Source: Jackrogersella multiformis (Eukaryota; Ascomycota; Sordariomycetes; Xylariales; Hypoxylaceae). Taken from it: DNA of 64,000 bases. The DNA lies in assembly GCA_902806575.1 (NCBI GenBank), contig CADCXD010000005.1, forward strand, positions 1,984,001 through 2,048,000, given 5' to 3'. Each line of letters opens with the position of its first letter. Positions within the stretch are counted from its first letter, which is position 1. Below the pieces are notes generated by a model. That model had not been told where the DNA came from and did no database searches. It saw nothing but the letters and a program-made list of their open reading frames with translations. This document shows, piece by piece, positions 48,375 to 62,000 of the stretch. The position numbers and the translations under genes are program-made.

Positions 48375-49441
48375 ATTATAGGTTGGTAGGTACCTAATAA
48401 GGGGATATATAGCTCTCGATAAACGGTAGGAGGGTCACTGGACTCTGTGCAATGTCAATGAGATTTGATCGCAAATTACCTCCTTTAGGGGATGAAGACT
48501 AGATCTCGACACTTATACTGGGCAGTGGCTTGCACCAAGTAATAGCTTGTGTGTATTACATAGTGGTCGCTTAGTGAGCATCCCTGCGATGAAAGCTAGT
48601 GGAGCTCCTGTATGCGCTGTCGCATAGGAGCACCGACGAACGACGGGTGCGGAGTTGACTCGTGCGGCGACGAATAGGAGTTAGTCCTGCCTATACTATT
48701 ATACTCTGCGCGCTTACATATTGCAGATCGATTATAAATCAATCCTTCGATAGCTAGTTCGTGTAATTTCAAGGTGAAGACGATAAATATGATTGACAAA
48801 AGGACCAATTCATTAAATTCCTTTTATGGATTTTCTCGTCCTATTTCTAATCCTCCAATGCGTTCTAATTGGGCTCGTCGAATCTTCGTATTCAGCAATT
48901 TCGTCCCAGTGTTACCAATGCGCCAGGGGATATAATCGGATTACTTACTCAGCTACCTAGGTAGGCTAGGGGTAAATCTTTATAAGGAGTGATGGTTTAA
49001 TCTAATTCAGTAACTACCTAGGTATCTACAAAAGGTCTGCATTCACATGGGAGTGTATCACAGAAAGGCGGATTTGAGAATGATTGGCGAAAGCGAACAA
49101 GGCAAGTATGCATCTCTCAGAAAACCCCCCTATTCATCTAAATCGATACTGAACCCCAAAGATGGGGAGACATCATACTATCGATAAGCAGTTATCATAT
49201 AGCTTACTAAACTTAGGAAGCCATCAATTTGCAAAGGAACATCCGTTATTTCAAGTCATTTCACGTGTACTGCGGTCTAATGGGACCATTTGCTGGAATA
49301 TGTTGGTCATAAGTTTATTGATGAGCTCCCTCAGAAGGCAAAACGGTTCATACTACGCTACTTGCCGTTAACATGATAATAACACCATGAGCTAGACCCA
49401 ACCTAAACACCCTATGAGCGGCAGAAGCCAGACGGACCTGA
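48375..49441. other. Intergenic spacer
   Basis: No gene is supported. There are CCTAGGTAGG words at about 48955-48966 and 49015-49025. Confidence 0.5.
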
Positions 49442-50171
49442 TCAAGCAGAGCCAGGTAAAGTCGAGGCAACGCAGTCGGTGCCAACATCGCTCAGGATCA
49501 CATTCCAATTGTCGGGGCAGAAAGCCTGGCCCTTCTCGACGTAGTCGTTTCCATCTCGGCGTTCCTTGCACTTCTCATACACCCGTTGCGCAAAAAAGCC
49601 CTATTAATGTCAGCAAGCTTCCTGGTGTCTTCTAATATAGGGGCTCTATATGCTTACCGCGTCGGTATACAGTATATCGATGGGATTATGCTGGTCGTTG
49701 CAGATGAAGACGCCTGCTCCGCCGCCGGCATTGCATGATGCCTGCTTGCACTTGGCTGGACCAGCGTCGACGTGGATTTTTCGACCACCTCCGCTCAACA
49801 GCAGACCGATAGGATAGCTGTAATCCTGGGCGGGAAATTCTTTGTTGGGGTAGTCTGAAGGGTCGCCGCAGATAACTTTGATGTCGTCGCGCTGTTTTGG
49901 AACGTGTTAGCTTTGTATTCACTGTGTTCTAATCCAATATGTAATGAGATAAGTATGGAGACCATAGGGCTGACCTTGACATTGACTATACGAGTTCCGT
50001 TGAGGTGGTTACTGATGGGGCTTGCTGGTAGGGCCATGAACTGAGGGCCCTGATACTAGAAGTTAGTTGAGAGGTCTTGATTTGTCGTGGGTAAGTATAA
50101 TGAAGACGGCTTACCTTGATGACCCCAGCTAGGATTGGCGAGACAAAGACAAGAAACGAGTATGCTTTCAT
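49442..50171 (-). CDS. Small cysteine-rich secreted protein (candidate effector)
   Basis: Four exons were inferred: 50171-50115, 50055-49975, 49891-49658 and 49600-49442, all phase 0 with GT-AG introns of 57-83 nt, giving 176 aa. The signal peptide is MKAYSFLVFVSPILAG. The mature protein has seven cysteines, spaced in VICGDPSDYPNKEFPA, AKCKQASCNAGG, VFICND, YEKCKER, AFCPDNWN and TDCVAS. The C-G-D-x-x-x-YPNKE-P-A segment and the C-x(4)-C...C-N-D pattern resemble a widespread group of fungal secreted cysteine-rich proteins of unknown function. There are no catalytic motifs. Size, signal peptide and cysteines make it an effector or surface-protein candidate, but this is inference only. Confidence 0.8.
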
Positions 50172-50809
50172 TTTGGTTGTTTTCTAGGGTGCCGATAGGA
50201 GTCGATAGGAGTTGATAGAGGCGGAGAAGTAAGTAGGTAAAAGGAGGTTCTTGGATAGATGGATGAAGTTGTAGATTTAAGAGGCAAGATGGGCAAACAT
50301 AGCGTACGCTTAAATAGAAATATATGCCAGGTACCTAAGAGGTAGGTAGTACTTGCTTTTAAGTGAGTCTTGCTTGCTAATAGAGGTCGTCATCTAATCA
50401 CCTTTTAGCTCTTGTTGAGGGATGTGACGTACAGACAGATGTGACTACCCTCTAGGTAGTAATTTACATAGGTAGGTGGAAGCGAAGAGGGAATGACAAC
50501 CATCGAATGACATATCGGTGTTTGTTCTCTGTGTTTTCAAATTACCCAACCAGCTTTTAGACTTGTTTGTCACACAACTACCTACCTAGGTAGGTAGTGA
50601 ATTGGTTCCATCCATGGATGTCAGAGAACCTTGAATCTACTTGGGTAAGTATCACGGTTACGATATAGGCAACTACCCTAAGTAGGTAGGAGGTAGTCAT
50701 ACAAATTCCCAACCCGAACTTACATCCACCAGTTATATACAAGGCCGAGGCCTTTAATCATGCCAACTACCTAAGTAGAGCATCATCCTTCATCTCTGCA
50801 CCACCAAAC
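50172..50809. other. Intergenic spacer
   Basis: Promoter side of the small secreted protein gene, with several CCTAGGTAGGTAG words (50580-50600) and short TA-rich stretches. No gene is seen. Confidence 0.5.
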
Positions 50810-52294
50810 CTACGGCTTAGCGTCACCCTTGCTACCATATGCCACCCCCCTCTGCATGAGCGGGCTCTGCTGGACCTTCTCCCAGTTATGCAAGAAAAGC
50901 GAGTTCACCTCGCTCTGTCGGACCTCCTCTCCGCTCCGAGGGCGCATCTCGCTCTCGTAGGTGCTGATCAGTTCAGCCTGCGACCGGGCTTCCGGGTTTG
51001 CTAGTAGCTCTACGAGCTTGTAGGCGTCGTCGATAGAGTGGTTTAGTCCTTGTCCACGATCTGGGGTGTATTATGTCAGCGCCTGAATAGGGGTTAAGGG
51101 GGGTTAGGGAAGGATAACTGGTCACCGCTTTTAAGAAATCGAGTTAACTTACGGTAAGTCATGGGATGCGCCGCATCGCCAACCAGGGTCACCAAGCCTC
51201 CATGACTATCCCATTCGTGTTCCGGCAGACTTGGATCCCAATTCCCATTGGCCACATAGTACACCCGCTCGGTGTCATCAGGAACCAACTCGTAACAAGT
51301 CCGCAGCGGCTCCGCGAACGCCTTACCCATCTCCTTAGACTGCTGTAACCTCTCCCTAACACCCATCCCCGCCGCCGCCTCGGCCGCTTGCTCCTCGACG
51401 CTGCACGGCCACGAGATGTAGAACGCGAACTCCCAATTCTCAGGTTTGTCCTTCTCCGAACCGTCGAGGATCGCGAACATGCCCATCATGTTTTCCGGAT
51501 GCAGGAACCCGTTGATGATAGGATGTATGCCTTCGCGAAGCCGCACCGCCGTCTCCGCCGGGAACGACGCCGTCACGAACGTTGCCGCCAGCGGGAGCCG
51601 ATTGAGCTTAGCGTGTTCCGGCCCAACTAATATAGTCCGGACCTGGCTCTGGCTGCCATCCGCCCCGATAATCAGACGCCCCGTCTCGGCGGACCCGTCC
51701 GCGAACTTCGCCGTCACGCTCCGGCCGTCGGCCGCATACGAGATGCTATCGAGCTTCTTGCCGAAGTACAGGTTTGTAAGGCCGCTGGCCATCAGGGAGC
51801 GCATGCGGGACCGCAGGATGCGGTGTAGGTTAGGAATAGGCGACTGGGATATGATCTCGCCCGTCTTCCCATTGAACAACGAGAAGTGCTCGACCTCCTT
51901 GATAGGAATGTTGGGGTCAACTAAAGTCTCGCTAACGCGGCTCCATTTCTCTTCGCCTACTAGTGAAGCAAGCAGAGGGGCAGCCCAGTGACAGGCGATT
52001 CCCCAGTCCCGTCCATTGCGCGGGGAGAGGGCCCGGTCCTTGTCAAACAGTTTATATGGAATGCCTTTCTATGTTCGTCTGTGTAAGCAGGACAGTCTGG
52101 TGCAAAGGGGGGAGGAACTTACCAAGTGAAGGCCGTTGGCTATAGCCAATCCACTGATACCTATACAGTAACAGAGCATATGTTAGCACCGCTCTTAGCA
52201 TCTGAGGAATCTTGAACTGGATAATATAGGGGCATCTCTTACCGGCCCCGATAATGAGAATCGGCAGCTCTGCTAGCTTACTGTCTTCTGACAT
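50810..52294 (-). CDS. FAD-dependent monooxygenase (aromatic hydroxylase family)
   Basis: This is a group A flavoprotein monooxygenase using FAD and NAD(P)H; the substrate is unknown and likely aromatic or polyketide. Exons are 52294-52243, 52160-52123, 52068-51153 and 51060-50810, joined in phase to 418 aa. The dinucleotide-binding motif is split by the first intron and reads LIIGAGISGLAIANGLHL. Then come RDWGIACHW, the DG-type motif LIIGADGSQSQVR and the second FAD motif VGDAAHPMTYHRGQGLNHSIDDA, completed across the last intron. No signal peptide or membrane anchor is visible. It sits on the same strand as the secreted protein and hydrolase genes, but distances of several hundred bases give no proof of a shared pathway. 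Confidence 0.88.
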
Positions 52295-53581
52295 TTCAAT
52301 ATGGTTTATGAAGTAACTTCTTATCGGCCTGATGGATTGTGATATATGGCAATTTTAGCAACTCGAGACTTTAAAAAGGAACAAGGAAATTGAAGTAGTA
52401 GAAGGAATCCCGTAGGATTAGAAGATGTGGAGTTGAGATCAAGGCCGATCTCCACTACGAACTAGGTTGTATTATATATACCATAACCAACCAGTGAGAT
52501 AGCCATCGCCATATTCGGGCTTGTCATGTTGGATAGATTTCAAAAGAGGATCCGGAATTATATTTCTATTCGTTGTCCGTTAATTCGCGAATCCGAATCG
52601 ACCGAGGTCCGTGCTAGTCTGCGTATTACATAGTTTATAATAGGGTAGGAGGCTTTTTGGCATCCAATCAAGGATGGATGGAGCATTTTTGTAACCATTC
52701 GCTCTTCGCCTCCTTGCGCCGCTAGTCGCGAGAATGTAGACAGCGTCATACTTAAACTTCTTCGGCTATAGTTGAAAAAAGATGTCACTACCGCACATTC
52801 GGTACTAACATTTCACGGCCATGACTCATACGGTGAGGCTTGAAGAGGATAATTATATTAATAACTATCCACGATTATGGTCAGACAGCTGTAAAGAGAA
52901 TTTGCTTATATGGTCTGATTAGTGAATAGTAGATATATTTGGTATTGCGCCATTAACTGAGACATTGATATATTATCCTTCATAAACGAGGATTGATGGA
53001 TATAATTCAGCTTTTTAAGTTGACGAAATACCCTGGGATATCAGTAACTGTGCTTACCTCTCATTCGCCTGTGCCCCTTGAACTGGGTCATTGGGTAAGG
53101 TATAGAGATCTTAGAACACCATCCCAATTAGGCATGCAAGGGCGTCTTCGGTGAGTCTTTTCGTGAAAGGAGCATTTTCAACTTTGTCTCTTACCAACAG
53201 ATACTTGAGTTTCTTACTAAGTCTATAAAAATAAATAATATAATTAATGTGATACGAAAGTAAATACTTAACGCACCCCTTTACCCAACCCTTTCTCACT
53301 TATTAGTAACCTCGTTACTAATACTCATATGTACCTAGGTATGTATTTATATAGGTTCCTATGTAATATTTTATATTTATTCCTTATGTCATTAAAGGCC
53401 TTACCGAATGCTCTTAAGGCTCGGAACCCTTATATTAATACACGGTTCATTATATTAATAAATATATAGTATAAATGTATGCACATTCAATTTAAGCATG
53501 GTAAATATGCAATGAGCCTGTATACCTATCTAAAGAGCCGTATATTAATGTAGTAAAAGTAGAACAGATATAAGTCGAACC
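52295..53581. other. Intergenic spacer
   Basis: Promoter side of the monooxygenase gene followed by increasingly AT-rich DNA. No gene is supported. Confidence 0.5.
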
Positions 53582-54341
53582 ACCGTTACGCGGGCATACC
53601 AAGTGCGGGCCACCATTTTCCCATATAAAATCGCCAAAACGCTATATTTATAATTAATTAAATAAAATAGCTATAAATATACGGTTAAATTATATAAGTT
53701 ATTTATAATGAGATGAATATATATATAAAGTTTTATAAAATTAGAAAAATGTTAAAGTGGGTAAATGATTTTTTAAAGTTCGAGTTTTTTATTTTATATG
53801 TAAATTATATATAAATTTCTTACGTTTCTTTAAAAACTCATAATTAAATAACCATTAAACTTTTAATTTTACTTTTAAATATATTAACTTACGTTAACTT
53901 ATATATACGTTATAATTTAATTATAATATTTATAATATTTATGGGGAAAATTTACGTGAAATTTTATATGTAAAAATAAATAAATTACTTAAAAACGTAA
54001 AGTTATAATATAATATACATTAATTATTAAACAATTTAATAAAATTGAAAGTAAAATTTCAAATGTTATGGTTATTTAATTATGAATTTCTAAAGGAACG
54101 TGGGGAAAATATATATAATTTACATACAAAATAAAAAACTCGAACTTTAAAAAATCATTTACCTACTTTAAAGTTTTTCTAATTTTATAAAATTTTATAT
54201 ATATAATAGATCTATTACAAATAATATTAAAAAGTTAACCGTATATTTATGGCTATTTTATTTAATTAGTTATAAATATGACGTTTTGGCGATTTTATAT
54301 GGGAAATGGGTGGCCCGCACTTGGTATGCCCGCGTAACGGT
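53582..54341. mobile_element. 760-bp fold-back/MITE-like element with long terminal inverted repeats
   Basis: The two ends are inverted copies. The outer 60 bases, starting ACCGTTACGCGGGCATACC, match at about 58 of 60 positions, and recognisable homology runs inward for about 350 bases on each side, so nearly the whole element is one long imperfect palindrome. The tips are GC-rich while the arms are strongly A/T-rich, with mismatches that are often transitions. No open frame for a transposase exists. No convincing target-site duplication was found, so family assignment is open. It is either a non-autonomous DNA transposon or two copies joined head to head. Confidence 0.85.
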
Positions 54342-55810
54342 AATGACTTAATGGTAGGTATTTAAGTGCTTAAATATTTGACATTTTATCATTTACGATC
54401 TTCTTCTCGATAACATTATTGTAGTTACATATTTCATGCCCCTTTCTTTCTCCTTTATCGGTCCTTGTTTAAGTCAATAATCATAATAAATTAATGGTTA
54501 ATAACAAAAGGGGTAGTGCACAAGTAGCAACAACATCAAGTAACTGTTGAATCTCTTTCAACTGGAAGATGCTACTGGCCTTTTAGTTTGATTCGTTTAG
54601 AATATATGGAATCTTATGAAATAGATTCGGTCGCTACATAGCACTAACCTAGATACTCTCAAATCTCAGAACATTCTCTTAAATAGGAATATATGTGTCA
54701 CGGAATAGGTGCAAGCGTTTACTGACACCTGCCAGAGTTTTTACAGTGATGACTGATGCTTTATTCACTCGGTGATCTCCATTGATATTGATGAGGTATA
54801 TCCCAAGTCCCTATCCGAGAACACAGAGATAGACACTGGTAAGTATACAAACTTTAAACCTTTTTTAATAATGCGTTAAGGTTGCCACTTGGAAATAAAA
54901 AAAAGGGTAAGAAGCGAGTAGTACGTGGGCAATGTTTATGAGATCTCAGGTACGCAAAGAGCACACACCACTATAATGGTTTTGTGTTTGATCAGTCTGA
55001 ACAGAATGAAACGCTTCTTATCGATGAGAAACGCCCAGACGAAGAATAAAGCGAAGAGAAATAAAACCAAGAACAAGCATGGCGATGACATTCGCATTCT
55101 TCAAATTCCTTGCTGTTTTGCAAGGCCATCAGGGATATCGGAATTGGTATAAGTGACAGCCGAACACACCGACTTCGACCCAGAGCAGTTCATAGCCCTT
55201 AGTTAAGATTTATTCTCTAAATCAGATCTTTTGAAGGATTAGAAGAGGTTTTTACTGCGTCCAGGGTTGCCCCCCCTTTTTTAATGTCCCCACAGGAATA
55301 TTGTTAACAGGAGAGTGATGGCAGCAACGGGAAGGACGATTGCCAACATTTTATGTCCCCATTCAAGTAAAGTAGCCTAGGAAAGCATTAACAACAATAG
55401 CTCTAAGGTATAACCAGGCGCCTCGATTTAGAAGTGATGCAAAATCAGAAATGAAGGTCTGATGCCCACTTCCGCATCCAACATTGCTAATATGGCCAAA
55501 TAATCCGGGAACTTAATAACACATTTGAAAGAACGAGGATTAAACAGAAATATTCCTACAGAAAAGGAGAGACGATGTCTTTTTAAGCCATCTATCTTTC
55601 TTTTATTATATCGAACAGAATTAATAAAAAAGGGGCTCGTACGTAGCGCTACAACTTAATACAACATAAAACCTGTACATTTTAAACTCCTTTTTATTAT
55701 TAAATTTAAACAGTTTAAGATTAAGATTAATCATTTATCCCTAATGTCAATTTAATTTACACTATTTTAATAATATTCTTTATCGCATAAAGTGAAGTGA
55801 TCACAACCAT

Positions 55811-55847
55811 AACCCTAACCCTGGTGTTAATATGGGTTAGGGTTAGG
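55811..55847. repeat. Head-to-head interstitial telomeric repeats
   Basis: AACCCTAACCCT at 55811-55822 is followed after 11 bases by GGGTTAGGGTTAGG at 55834-55847. This is the TTAGGG telomere unit in inverted orientation, able to form a hairpin. Two units per arm is short but exact. Confidence 0.9.
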
Positions 55848-55934
55848 AGTTGATGTTTTTGGCTTCAACCGGAATAGTCATAGGCATCATAGCAAATCAG
55901 GATTCACGAAAAAACCGTACCAATTGAATGGTTT

Positions 55935-56046
55935 GTGGCTTGGCCGGTCGCTCACCTGGGCTTCTCCAATCTGCAATCAGCGAAAGCTGAACCAAGATTG
56001 CCGTATGACAATCGGGCCGGCGGACGCCATCCGCTGGCCAAGCCAC
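55935..56046. repeat. Inverted repeat pair GTGGCTTGGCC / GGCCAAGCCAC
   Basis: Perfect 11-base arms at 55935-55945 and 56036-56046 are separated by 90 bases. The sequence between has normal GC content and no open frame. Could be a remnant of a small element or a chance hairpin. Confidence 0.5.
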
Positions 56047-59000
56047 AGAGACGAGATCCTTTTCTTTTCTTCGTCATCATTGGGTAATGGGCTAGTGCGG
56101 TGGCACCAAGTGGCATGTCTCTCACGTGGGAGTATCTAAACTCGACCCCCTGGGGGGGCTGACCTATGTCTCAGGCCTGTGTAAACACGTTCGTAGCCTA
56201 TGCACCTTAAATAGGATGCACCGGTCTCGTATGCGTCTCACGAGGAAAACCGGCTTCCGAGCATGAGGCTTAACCTTAATACCTATACGGCGTGTGGGCT
56301 AGGCTAGGACATATACGTGTAGTCATCCGACTAGACTTGGCAAGGCATATTCGACAGGTATTTGGATCGATTCCTATAGGCTACGGATTATTATGTAACG
56401 TAGCAAGTAATAGTGGCACGGCAGGACTTCCGCCGCCTTCAGCTCACCTGCCTAGGTGCCTACGTATCGCGAGCTGGCTGAAACCCGCATACACAACGGG
56501 CCTCCGTGTCGTTTACGAGCAAGATACATTCTAGACCTCGAATCTCTCCGGCTCTCTTCTACACACCGAATACAAGTATCTAACCTAGCTGGATTGGGTT
56601 GCCAAGTTTACACAAGTTGTTATTGCCGAACTGCTTCGGCCCTTTTGGTCGTTCGGTCTGGCTTCAAGTACAATTTCTACCGGCAGTGTCGATGTGGAAG
56701 TTATACAGGTACCTGGATCGAGAGGCATCCAGAGGCAAAACCTAGGCCTTCAGGTTATAGTATAACAACGATGAGATGCACTATTATATCAGCTATGGTG
56801 TAGGTCGATGATTCGGTAAGTCGGCTGGTCAATTCATTGTTAGTTAATGTTACTTACGTCCCTATAGAAATGACGTATTTGCAAGGCTGTAGCTATTCAG
56901 CTGTAAGATAGCTTGGGATGGCGGCAAGGCTGTTCACTTGTCTCACTTTGCTTTAGAAGAAACGATAAAGCATGTGTTAAGCCTCGGTAAGTAGATTGGT
57001 GCGACGAGAGTATTGTTAGTATTGTTAACCACCTCCTAGGAATAGGTGAGTTTGAAACTCGAGATGATAGGAGCGAAAGTTGATTATGTATAGCATAAAG
57101 TGTTAATGCTCGATTATATAATAGTTTCAAAATATCTTTTCATCTCTATGTGATATATTATTAGTCTTGGTTGATACCTCATTTTAATATCTCATATATT
57201 TAAATCATTTCTATTCTGTTATGAAGTACTGCCCCTGATTCAAAGGGTGATACTAAATTTGGTAAACTACCTACCTAGGTATTTAAACCTGCTAGACTTG
57301 GATCTTTTCAAATATATTAATACTAACACACCTAAGAGCACTTGAAGTTGAAGCCAACGCGGCTCAATCTCCTTAATCAAATAGTAATCACGTCGCTTGG
57401 TAACATTAAAAACCCTGAACTTCATGATTCGTCGTAAGTGCTCATTCACTTGGCATAGCTGCGTTTAATAATAATAGCTTCTATGCCCGGCTGTAATATC
57501 TCTAAAAACGGCTCGTAAGGTTATCCAATTAATGCCTGTGTCATGATTAATAATAATATGCTTAGTATTATAAATATTTACTGTAGTAAGTTCGAATGCG
57601 AAAGTCCTAACTAAGGACTATAGAGCCAACCATCACCCACGTTACACAACCGACCCCTATTTAACATATCTCTATATTGGCTACCTATATAGATTTCTTC
57701 TAACCTCGTCAGTCTTCTGTTTCATAACAAAGCCTTCGGTCCCGACAGTATACCTATGTGAGTGGTATTGTAGCGTAGCATTTGTTCCATTCGCGACATA
57801 CTTACTTACCTAGGTCTTAATACTCCTATAATACCCGTGCCTGTTCCTTGCGTGGTAGGTTAGAAAAGTGTACGGTTACACAAAGGTTTAGAATGAAAAA
57901 TTAGAATTATCAGGATCAGTCCCTATTCTTAATATATACCTAGGTTAGGTATGTATGTATTCTATGAACAATTGCGGTGTACTGAGCTGGGGTGAGAGGA
58001 TAAATATAATTTTGTAAATGCGTATAATACCTCGACACTGTTGCTCCATTATACGGTGCATGCATCCCATGATGTAACATGGCACAAACATTGCATAACG
58101 TTGCATTTGAAACATGCATTGCATACCCTCCTTTTTGGCACATGTGGTTCCCTTTTTTTCTTCGCTGTATTGCCTTCGTCTTACTTACCTAGGTACCTGG
58201 TGGTGTGTTCCTGCATATGTGTACCTACCTAGGTAGTTGCCGGAGCCATTAATTGACCGTATACTGATTTGGAATTGACAGATCGACTTCTTATGTTAAC
58301 TGCTTACGACGGTCTCACAACTTTTGCGATATGCCACGTGGTTTTGATGAAGTCAGCAATGGCCTGTAGAAGATCTTTGGGCTTGATTGGCGTTCGTGAG
58401 TCGCCCATAGCCATAGCCCTCATGGTGATTAGCGAGCATGCTACCCTTTCATTTCCCCATTCTCATTTCCCCATTATGTTTCGGTACCCTTTAGTCGGAA
58501 TCGGATTCGCACGTGGTTTACATGTCAAGTTTCAAAAGCTGTGTTCCCCGAGCAGCAGTACCTTCAGGTCTCACGTATTTCCTCGGCTGCAAATGCCCGG
58601 AAATAAAACCTGTTAACAGCCAGCCTCAGATGTGAAAGCCCACGCCAATGCCCCGTATGGCGTAAATACATACCTAGGTACCGAAGGTTGACAGACCTGA
58701 GCTGTAAAACCGGACTTAGGAGACAGAGAATCCACATTTCCGCTACCTCCATGGACTATCTTTGGCGTACCTACCTAGGTACCCAGGTGTAGCAGTTGTT
58801 AGAACCAACTACTATGCTGAAAGAAGATATTTCTGTTTGCCCCTTAGTAGATGGCTGGACCCCAATGGCTGTTGGAGACCTCGAAAGTGGGAATTTTCGG
58901 GAACTCCTGAGCTGTCCATTATAGAAGCCACGGTTATGCAGAAGATATCCATCGGATGAAGGATCCCTTCCGAGCTCCAGATATGAAGATGACAAACATA

Positions 59001-62000
59001 TTTTCAAACGGTTGTTGTAGAACGTACACGATCTAAGCCTTACCGTGATTAGATTCCGAGTGGAAGCTGATCATTCGTGGGGGATGACATGTATTCCCCA
59101 GTTGCCTGATAGTTCGAGTAATGATTCCTAACTAGACCGAGCAACCGGCAATTGATCAACTCTGGTGCTAGGTGCGATAGGATGGCCGTGGAAGCTGAAT
59201 TTGCACATATCACCGTTAGTGCGCCTTGAAAGACGAGTACCGAATCCTGTACCGAGCATTGCAGGATTCATCTGAAGACCCCACCATCTCCCTATATAGA
59301 TGTATATTATCGACGTAGGTATATCAACTGCTATACGCGGCGATGGGGTCTGAAATTCCAATTGAGCTATTATATATCGATATATTAAGCCTCGCGGCGA
59401 CGAGTGGCAACGGGATGAAACGGCTACCTACCGAACTCAAGGCATTATTTGGGGGCTGGAACGAGAGGCATTGGCAGATATATCAAAGTGGATATGGTGA
59501 TGACCAGATTGATCAGAAACTCTTAATTGGACACGACGATGCGACCTGATGCGACTTGATGCTATCCACGGACTCGCGGATATCCCGGGGTAGCCTGACT
59601 CACAATAAGTCCGAGTTTGTTCGGATTGAGTCATGATGATCACGATGAATAGGTAGCGAGCGTATATCTGTTCATTTACGACAAGTAATTGTAAAGCCGA
59701 AAGCTTTCCGGAGTATAGAGGGACAGACGGTCGTCCCCGAACTTGAATCGCCGAACTTGTAAGAGACAATGACTGCTTCGATTACCTATAGCGTATTCTT
59801 ATCATCGAAAGCAATGCCCCTCCTGCTGTCACGCCTGCAGCTTATCCCATCTCTCACCTAAGGCTATGTTGAAGGGGAAAGTCAGAGGGTGGCAGCGGTG
59901 CGATGGATATGAATGGTCGAAAACCTGTAACATGGGAAGAAGAAGAAGGAAAAGTGGACAGCGTAACAGGCGTTAAGAGTCATGGAAAAGAGGGAGCTAG
60001 TAAGTAAAAGGAGAGATAAACAGGTATAGGGCAGGTATAATGTAGTTAGGATATTACACAATATTACACAGTACCTAGTAGGTAGGTAAGTAGCGGAAAG
60101 ATTCTCTGACATTGAATGTGGCAGTGCGATTATGAAGAAGAAGAAAAAAAGAGAAAAAGAAAGGGTTTATTGGGTTTATTGGATCACAATGCGACTGACC
60201 TGACTTAGCATATGCTAGGTATGTAACTAGGTACCTTCCCGCTTAAGGTTCTATACTAGCCCAGGTAGGTAAGGTAAATAAATGCTAAGTACTTTGACTT
60301 ATTAAGGTTCACTAAAGGCTGGCCCGTCCAGCCCGTCTAACGGTGGTAGGCAGGAGCCCTGGAGGTCCTCCGCTACGGACAAACAAAACCCTCGAAAAAC
60401 TAAGCATCCGCGGATCTATAAATAGGTAGCTAGCCTAATTATCCCACTTTAGCAGACCTCACGATAAGCACTAAGACCCCCACCAACAACATCCATTAGT
60501 CCCTAATCCATTGTTCCTAGCTGTCTACCTACCAATAACCTCTACGGTAGCGTAGAAGATAAGTACCTAGGTAGATGGATGCAAAGTCTCAAATCTACAA
60601 GTATTCTTGGCAACATCCATGATTGAACCTCGTGGCATCCCCTGCAAAACCCATGCACCCTTGGTAGATGTAGATTTGTAGATTCCTAGATGAGATTGGT
60701 TCATCGAGCCATGTGCTGTGCATTTTCAGCTGTATCACAATGATTGCTTGCCGCCGGATCTCAGTTAGCATGTGGGTCGCTATTACGAGCCTTGCTGCAA
60801 AGAGAGATCGATTGATCTTGTCTTATTTCGCCTATTGATACAACATTAGATTAGCCCAATGTCCCGAGTCCTTGCAGTACTTTTGTAATCCCTTCTATGT
60901 TATTTTAATTGCATTGTACTGCATTGCATTGTACGGTATTGAATGATCTAGTATGGTATGGATGTGTATATTGTATTGTATTGTACCTGCATCTATTGGA
61001 ACCATCTGCCCGATGCAGTTGAGCGGGTACCAATCGTACCCGATGCTCCTCGTGCGGCCGGAGGTTGGACCTACCTCCGCGGGATGGATGCCGCGCTGAG
61101 TCACCGGCCGACGATGACAAATTTCGATTAACTAAACGATACATGGATAGAATGCCTTGGGTACTGATAGACAAGGGCTAATGATTATAACACCTAGGGT
61201 AATCATTATGATTAATGTGTAAGTTAGTATCAAGAGATAAGTGGGAACAATAGAATTACATAGTATGTAGGAGTATGTATTGCACCTTTTCTGAATATCT
61301 TTCAAGCCTTGCTCGGTATTCACCGAGTAATCATCGTCTCTCATTTCCTATCACAGTATGGTGGGCCATGTTATGTGCATAGCAGATGCATTATGTCCGC
61401 AAGAAGAAAGCCCCCTGCTGTCGAGATGCAACAAATAGACAGAAACGGCCCGTTGGGAATGCTAATTTGGGGGAGTACCTTGCAGTAAAGAATGAATAGG
61501 TATGATACATTAGGTACTTCAGGTAGGTAGGTATGGATGGCATGTATGTAATCACGCATAGCATGATGGGATGGGAGATGCTACATCGTTAATGTGGGTG
61601 TTGCGTGTTAGAAGCGAGTTTTTTGCTTCTCGGATTATATTTCGTTTTGATTGGTTAGGTAGGATAAAAAGGTGAACGAGAAAAAATTCAATTGTTATTA
61701 TTATTCGTTGTTACACCCAATGAGACTTCAGTCCGCCCTTACATCCCTACCTACGTAGGTGGATACGTACATCACTATACGTACCTAGGTAGTTGGAAGT
61801 AGCCTACAGGGGATAATTAAAATGCCCATTGGTGCAGGTGCAAAGTAAGACGCCCAGGGTTGGCCGTAAGAATGTAAGACCAGGCATCTACATAGTAAGT
61901 ATCTTGGAGGTACACAGGTATGAGGTAGTTACCAAAGAATGGAAACATCCATGGATCTACCTTGGATAGCAAGAAACAGATGGTACCGACCTCAGCCCTA

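Noticed and set aside
55924..56803. Several short frames in GC-normal DNA next to the telomeric repeats
   Set aside because: None shows a family motif or joinable exons; the piece is better described as unassigned spacer.
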